From contig NHZP01000005.1 of the NCBI GenBank assembly GCA_003313425.1, forward strand, positions 1,612,001 to 1,676,000: a DNA stretch of 64,000 nucleotides, in the 5' to 3' direction. This document shows positions 58,961-64,000 of the stretch, one piece after another. The translations under genes and the position numbers were made by a program. Source of the DNA: Pseudopyrenochaeta lycopersici (lineage: Eukaryota > Ascomycota > Dothideomycetes > Pleosporales > Pseudopyrenochaetaceae). How positions within the stretch are numbered: position 1 is the first letter of the stretch; every line of letters begins with the position of its first letter. The notes beneath the pieces are model-generated. The model was not told the DNA's origin and did not search any database. It saw only the letters and a list, made by a program, of their open reading frames with translations.

Positions 58961-60806
58961 TTATGCAGCATCCTCTAGAGTGTCCTCTAAACCCTTACCA
59001 GTACCTACGCTAGTAACGCTACTAAAATTACCTCTATGTTAGAATCCTCTTACAAACTAGCAGATCTAAAGGCTTTAGTAGTAGATAAAAGTAAGCATAA
59101 TAGGGTTACTATATTAAGTATAGTCTTAGGTGCTTTAAGTTAAGAGTTAAATAAGTATTATATTCTTATAAGTAACTTAGAATAACTATAAAGAGAGAAT
59201 CTATAGTCTAAGCGTTCGTATATATTCTTTAGTAACTCTATCTATATTTTTATAAGCTATTATAATCTATTCTTTAAGTAACTCTTCTAAATAGATTATT
59301 AGGCTGGCAAATAGATTGAGTGTACCTAACGATAGGTTAGGGTTAGGTTAGGGTCGCATTAACCTGTAATTATAGTTAGGTCTAGTGTACCTAGATAGGT
59401 TAGCTAATTTAAGTAACAGTCTGTAGTAAATAGCTATTATAATTAGCTAAAACTAGGGGGAACCTAAAGGCAACCTAGTCTGTGTTACCTAACTATAACC
59501 TAAGCTCCTACTACTCTAACCTAACTATAAACCTAACTTTTGCGCTAAAAAATCTAGGTTGTATTTAGGTTGTTATTAGGTTAGATTATGTAAGACTCTA
59601 ACCCTAACCTAACGCTAACCTATTTGTCAGCCTATAGATTATAATAGATAATCTATTATAATCTATAACTTTAGTAATTTATTCCAATAGATTACTTATT
59701 TACGCATTTAACCTCTACTTCTTCAGGCAGTAGGTCGTGAGCCGTTCTACTAGCCCTTTATGCTTAAGCTGTGTCCTGTAGTACTTCGCTACATCTAGCC
59801 TGTCTCTGCAGGCTATAACAAAAACGTCTAGATAATTTAGAAGAGTTAGAGGTAAGTACTTATTATATAGCTAGTCTTATTAATAGTAATAGTTCTAATA
59901 ATAAATAAGCTGAGTTAGAAGCGCTAAGCATTTTCGGTACGTTTAGTAGAGTAGTAGGTTTAGTAGTGCTTAACGTTATACTAAACTTTAATTACAACTT
60001 TAATATAATATCTATAACTTTAAAATACTATATTATAAAGTAAATTACTATTAGTTAACTTTACTTTCTTAGTTTTACTTATATTTATGTTAGAATCTCA
60101 GTTATATACTAATACTTTAAATTTTACTATAAAATAGCTTATATTTCTATATATTACAGTAAAACATTTTAAATTTAACTATATTAATATAGTAATTATA
60201 TAAATAAGCTAAAATACTACTTTTTACTTTTATATATTAACTTATATAAGAAGTATTTTAATAATTCTTTTTTGTTTTAAAAGTAATTATTAAAAACTTT
60301 TATAACTTTTAAACTATATATTATTTATACTAAATAATATAGTCTATTATATTTAGTATTTAACATTATAATTAATTTAAATTTTAGAGTAATTAGGCCT
60401 ATAAATATTATATAATTAAGTAATATACTTTTTTATAAGCTAAAACTTAAAACTAGTATAAGTCTATTTATTTTAGCTTAAATTTAATAGTTTTTTTCTA
60501 ACTATTACTAATATACTATAAATTTATAGATTAAGATTTTATAAGTATAGCTTATCTAGATAGGGAGATAAAAGGATTTAGGTTTTCTTAAGACTGCGTG
60601 CATTAGGTAGGGACGTGCATTAGAGTTAATCTACGTGTAAAGAATCTTAAAAGCTATCAGTAAGGATAACTAATAAGATTGTAAGGTTAGTTCTCTAGGA
60701 TAGAGTAAGGGACTAGATAGAAGAGGGGTTTAATACTAAGACAGTAAGAGGGCGCTTCTATAAAGAGTACTAAGAGTTAAAAATAATTAGTATTACTATT
60801 ACTATA
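58961..60806. other. AT-rich degraded region
   Basis: 1.8 kb of very AT-rich, TpA-rich sequence with no open frames, typical of RIP-degraded repeats. It contains one recognisable MITE and is the landing site of pogo copy 2. Confidence 0.6.
59302..59632. mobile_element. TA-flanked MITE with telomere-like subterminal repeats
   Basis: Inverted ends GGCTGGCAAATAG and CTATTTGTCAGCC (one mismatch) are flanked by TA on both sides. Just inside both ends lie TTAGG/TTAGGG repeats in opposite orientation. At 331 bp with no coding capacity, it fits a Tc1/mariner-type MITE. Confidence 0.65.
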
Positions 60807-62652
60807 ACGTGAGCGGCAAGCGAAACGCCCAGGTAAGCGAAACGCCCACCCCACCAAGCTTTACAACTTTGCACGTTAACAACTCAATGCTACAAAAAGC
60901 TACTACAGCTTATAGTAGCTTAAATTAATCCTCTACTTCTACTATATCTTTCTTACACGTGCGCTTATTGTGTCCTGCCTCTCCACAAGTTTTACAGCGT
61001 CGGATACCCCTTGTACTAGCACCTGTTTGAGCCCTCTCCGCACGCCTCTCCACCTCAAGTTGGGCATCAACGTCCCTCTGAGTAATTAAGTCCTCTCCCT
61101 CCTCCTTTGATAGGGTCCCTCCCTGCTGGATCCGCTTTTTCTTACGCTTTTTCCGCTCAGAAGCAGCTCTATTTGCCTGCTCAAGACTAGCTACTCTAGC
61201 TTCCAGCAACGTGTGTGAGTGTACCTTTAATGTTGATCCCTTTTTAACTTGTAACACCATCTCAATAATAGAATTAGGAGAGGAACTCTTATGGTCACGA
61301 ATCCTCTTCATAATTAGTGTTGTTTGAGCCTCTATCTCCCAGGCGTTGCTGGGTGTTTTGGGGTGCCAGGGGGTGGGCCCTGGTAGAGGTGGTGTCGGCG
61401 TGCGAGGCTTCACCTCAAGCTTTGATAGCACCACCTCTGGGCTGTGTGGGACTAGGCCAGTTGCTTGGAAGCTAGATAGAATATTCTGCTGTGAGAACGA
61501 GGTCTCGAATACCTCCTTAAAGGAAGCTAGGAATGCTTTTTTGTCAATGTGGGTGATGTGACTGTCTGCCAAGACCCTAATCTCTCGCCGGTATGCCTGC
61601 TTCAATGGCGCAAAGCAGCCCACATCAAGCGGCTGCAGGATATGGGATGAATGGGAAGGCATACAGAGGGTAATTATCTTGTTCTCCTCACATAGATCCT
61701 GGAAGGCAAGTGAATTATGGCTCTCGTGGCCATCAATTACTAGTAGCCGGTGACTGCCTACTGTCCGGGCTGCTGTATGCTGGATAAAGTGCTGTAGCCA
61801 GGCTAGACCAAGTTCGTTGTTGGTCCAGCCGTTCTTACTAAGGCCTATACGCCAGCCCTTAGATAGATCAGGCAACCAGGACTTGTCGTGGTTCTTGGCT
61901 TTGAAGATAATGAAGGGTGGAATTGTCCAGCCCATAGCGTTGATACCAGCAATCAACGTCACCCACTCGCGGTTGCCAGGTTGTATCCCCAGTGGTCGAG
62001 TACGTCTCTCAGACGCAGTTACCACCTTGACGGACCCTCCTACGCCCATGGTAAAGCCAGTCTCGTCAAAGTTATAGGTATCTTCATCTAGGACGCCGTA
62101 CTTGGCTTTGATGTTGCGTACAAGGTCAAACCAGGGGCTAATAACAGCTGGATCGCTGCATAGGACTCTCTGGTAGTCGCGTGGCCTACTTAGTTGGGAT
62201 TTAATCTCAGGCTTACGAGAGACGAAGTTTCTGGCCCATTTTTCTCCCACCTGGCCACTACCACGAGCAGCTAGCAACTGATTCGCTATCTCACGGAGAT
62301 AAGACAGTGTAGGGGCAAATCCTCGCGCGTCTAGCTTCCTTATATATTGGATAATCGCGTCTTCCTCGTGCCTGTTAAGCTTTGACGAGTTAGGTTGGCT
62401 GTCGCGTCGTGAAAGCTTTCCAGCGCGTCGGTCGCGGAGAGTCCTTCTAGGAACGTTGTAGACTGCTGCAGCTCGTCGATCACTTAATGTCGCGTCTTTT
62501 TTCATTGCTTGGATAGCTAAGATAATTCTATCCTCACAAGGGAGTAATTCAATATTAAGTTGTTGAGACATTGCAGTTGAAGGTAGAAGGAGGTGTGGTC
62601 TTGGCAAGAGTGGGCGTTTCGCTTACCTGGGCGTTTCGCTTGCCGCTCACGT
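60807..62652 (-). mobile_element. pogo/Tc1-like DNA transposon, copy 2 (apparently intact)
   Basis: 1,846 bp with the same 43-bp inverted repeats as copy 1 and flanking TA (60805-60806 and 62653-62654). The transposase frame is complete, so this copy may be autonomous. Confidence 0.95.
60925..62607 (-). CDS. pogo-type DDE transposase with C-terminal zinc knuckle
   Basis: The uninterrupted 560-residue frame catalyses cut-and-paste transposition. It has a helix-turn-helix region near residues 45-65, a second DNA-binding segment (KLDARGFAPTLSYLREIANQ) and the DDE domain. Catalytic Asp residues are in YNFDETGF, VIDGHESH and LQPLDVGCF. A Pro-rich hinge (PRTPTPPLPGPTPWHP) leads to a Leu/Glu helical segment. 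A final CCHC knuckle (CKTCGEAGHNKRTC) is followed by an acidic tail. Only two residues of the shared part differ from copy 1. The start may be 62607 or the internal MSQQLNIE at 62571. Confidence 0.93.
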   Translation of the reverse strand: MPRPHLLLPSTAMSQQLNIELLPCEDRIILAIQAMKKDATLSDRRAAAVYNVPRRTLRDRRAGKLSRRDSQPNSSKLNRHEEDAIIQYIRKLDARGFAPTLSYLREIANQLLAARGSGQVGEKWARNFVSRKPEIKSQLSRPRDYQRVLCSDPAVISPWFDLVRNIKAKYGVLDEDTYNFDETGFTMGVGGSVKVVTASERRTRPLGIQPGNREWVTLIAGINAMGWTIPPFIIFKAKNHDKSWLPDLSKGWRIGLSKNGWTNNELGLAWLQHFIQHTAARTVGSHRLLVIDGHESHNSLAFQDLCEENKIITLCMPSHSSHILQPLDVGCFAPLKQAYRREIRVLADSHITHIDKKAFLASFKEVFETSFSQQNILSSFQATGLVPHSPEVVLSKLEVKPRTPTPPLPGPTPWHPKTPSNAWEIEAQTTLIMKRIRDHKSSSPNSIIEMVLQVKKGSTLKVHSHTLLEARVASLEQANRAASERKKRKKKRIQQGGTLSKEEGEDLITQRDVDAQLEVERRAERAQTGASTRGIRRCKTCGEAGHNKRTCKKDIVEVED

Positions 62653-63816
62653 TACTATAAAGTATAATATTAAGTTAAACATAATAAGCTATAAGAGTTT
62701 ATTACTATAATCTATATATATAAGGAGTCTTATAAGACTATACTATTCTTAACGAGTCTTATATAGAGACTGTATGTTAGCGTGTGAGATTCCTGAGACC
62801 GTGAGACTCGTAACGAGTCACGTGTTTCTTAGGTGCAGCCTTGTGCCTTAGCGCACGTACCAGGCCGCGGGGCTTCTTAAGGCGGTTGTCCCTCGGTACA
62901 TTCTTGGATCGTAACACTACGCCTCCAGCGCATAAAATAAAGAAACAAAAACCTTGCCACCTGCCAACCTGCACTCCGCATTTTTCGCAATTAATAAAAC
63001 CTCCGCCCGACTTTGCCTCTCCCAAACAGTCGTCCAGAGAGAGAAAGGCGACATGCAGTAGGGTGCAAGCGAATTAAATCTAATCGCCCGCATTCCGGAT
63101 CGGGGAATCTGGCGGGCAGCGGGCTTCTAGAAGGGCAAGGGAAGGATTTGAGAGCGACGGTTTGGGAATGGCGGGATGGCATCGCGGGATGGGTTCTAAT
63201 ATACAAGTGTATGCGTCAAAGTATAAGTCCGCTTTTGCGGTGGAAACGAGCTATGCCATCTATCTATCTGCGTCGTCCCTGTCGCAACCAGGGCGCCCCG
63301 AGCGTGCCGGTAGCCGTTTTGAGGCGCTAGGATGCTCGCGATGAATGATTGCCATTAAAGGGGAGGGTGCTCATGTTCCTAGGAACGATGTAGCGCAGGA
63401 CCTGATTTTCACTATAGCGACTCGTTCCGATAGCCGTGGGCAATGGCCCGGTGCAATTTCCAACGGTGATGCGAGCCGAGATGGGATGTGTGGTGCAGCG
63501 AGGGTGTGAGGAGCACCCCGCACGACTTGTTATATGCGGAGGCGAGGCTTGCGGAATGGTTAGCGGAAAATAAGGGTAACGGCCTGGTGAGCGTGCATAG
63601 TCGTATGAAAGGGACGGGGTGATGGGATCGGAGCTTGTTTAATTATTTAGGAACCCTGGTAAAAGACAACGATTGTTTATATCTAGCGAATTGTCGTTGC
63701 GAGTACAAAAGGGTTGAGGGAGTCGCGCTCTTTTTTATTGTTTCGGCTGTCTTGTGAGACAGGTGTTTTAACTATCTCGATTGCCAACGGTTTTTTGTCT
63801 TGTCTGAGTGGAAATC
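62653..63816. other. intergenic, promoter side of last gene
   Basis: This 1.2-kb stretch becomes GC-richer towards the last gene. Small ORFs show no recognisable domain. It presumably holds the promoter of the GH43-like gene. Confidence 0.45.
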
Positions 63817-64000
63817 ATGAAGCTTCCTCAGATCCTCCTTGCGCTTAGCAGCGCCCTTGCTACAGCCAATGCCGCCACGCCCTGGATTGTACCTGGCGCG
63901 GAATGGAAGACGACGTCGGGTGCTAAGATCGATGCTCATGGTGGCATGGTTTATCAGGAGGGCGATACCTTCTACTGGATTGGCCAAGCTGTCAGCGATG
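63817..64000 (+). CDS. GH43-like secreted glycosidase, 5' part only
   Basis: The frame opens with a signal peptide (MKLPQILLALSSALATANA) and continues WKTTSGAKIDAHGGMVYQEG then DTFYWIGQAVSD to the window end, 61 codons. The pattern W..T.G..I.AHGG...GDT.YW.G is the N-terminus of GH43 five-bladed propeller enzymes related to exo-beta-1,3-galactanases. The Asp of the IDAHGG block is normally near the active site. It would fit a role beside GH35 in galactan breakdown. Subfamily is uncertain because only the start is visible. Confidence 0.72.
   Translation, partial: MKLPQILLALSSALATANAATPWIVPGAEWKTTSGAKIDAHGGMVYQEGDTFYWIGQAVSD

Noticed and set aside
59335..59360. TTAGGG motifs as a chromosome end
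   Set aside because: Only a few irregular units occur, inverted copies sit 250 bp away inside a TA-flanked element, and intact elements and genes continue on both sides.
58961..60806. Extreme AT richness as a centromere
   Set aside because: It is under 2 kb, contains a decaying transporter and MITE at its edge, and is better explained by RIP of repeats.

Overview
The window looks like a filamentous ascomycete (Pezizomycotina), probably a plant-associated or plant-degrading one. Coding genes have one to five short introns (mostly 45-110 bp). They encode fungal families: secreted carbohydrate-active enzymes, a Zn2Cys6 regulator, a DAL5-type MFS permease, a P450, LysM and tyrosinase proteins. 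They lie between AT-rich transposon islands that carry CpA-to-TpA changes typical of repeat-induced point mutation (RIP). All exon models were read by eye and tested only for frame, splice sites and family motifs.

Layout. Positions 1-13.9 kb hold a compact gene block: the 3' end of a DUF1961/YesU-like gene, a six-exon GH35 beta-galactosidase, a Zn2Cys6 regulator, an MFS permease, a divergent P450 and a METTL7-like methyltransferase. The MFS/P450 divergent promoter carries CGG triplets at 7-bp spacing, which suits a Zn2Cys6 protein. Positions 14-24 kb are decayed: an unrecognised coding remnant, a ~690-bp foldback element split by a Ty1/copia retrotransposon, and a dead SDR gene. Positions 25-30 kb hold a secreted Thr-rich protein gene, a HET C-terminal fragment and a broken SMP-30/gluconolactonase-like gene. 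Positions 32-36.7 kb hold a hAT element and a pogo-type element (copy 1), followed by an intact aldehyde dehydrogenase gene.

Positions 40-50.5 kb are a cemetery of accessory genes (tyrosinase, maleylacetate-reductase-like Fe-ADH, SGNH hydrolase, LysM protein and an unknown partner) around one intact F-box-family-like gene. Positions 52-58 kb hold a ThuA-like secreted protein gene with a probable GC-AG intron and a GH115 alpha-glucuronidase gene. Positions 58-63 kb are AT-rich, with a dead sugar transporter, a TA-flanked MITE and pogo copy 2, which is intact and almost identical to copy 1. A GH43-like gene starts at 63,817 and runs off the end.

How the genes may work together (inference): DUF1961, GH35, GH115, ThuA and GH43 all suit breakdown of plant cell-wall side chains. 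The regulator, permease, P450 and methyltransferase look like a small uptake/oxidation/methylation cluster without a backbone synthase. Many single-copy remnants carry TGG-to-stop or CAG-to-TAG changes, the same class seen between the transposon copies.
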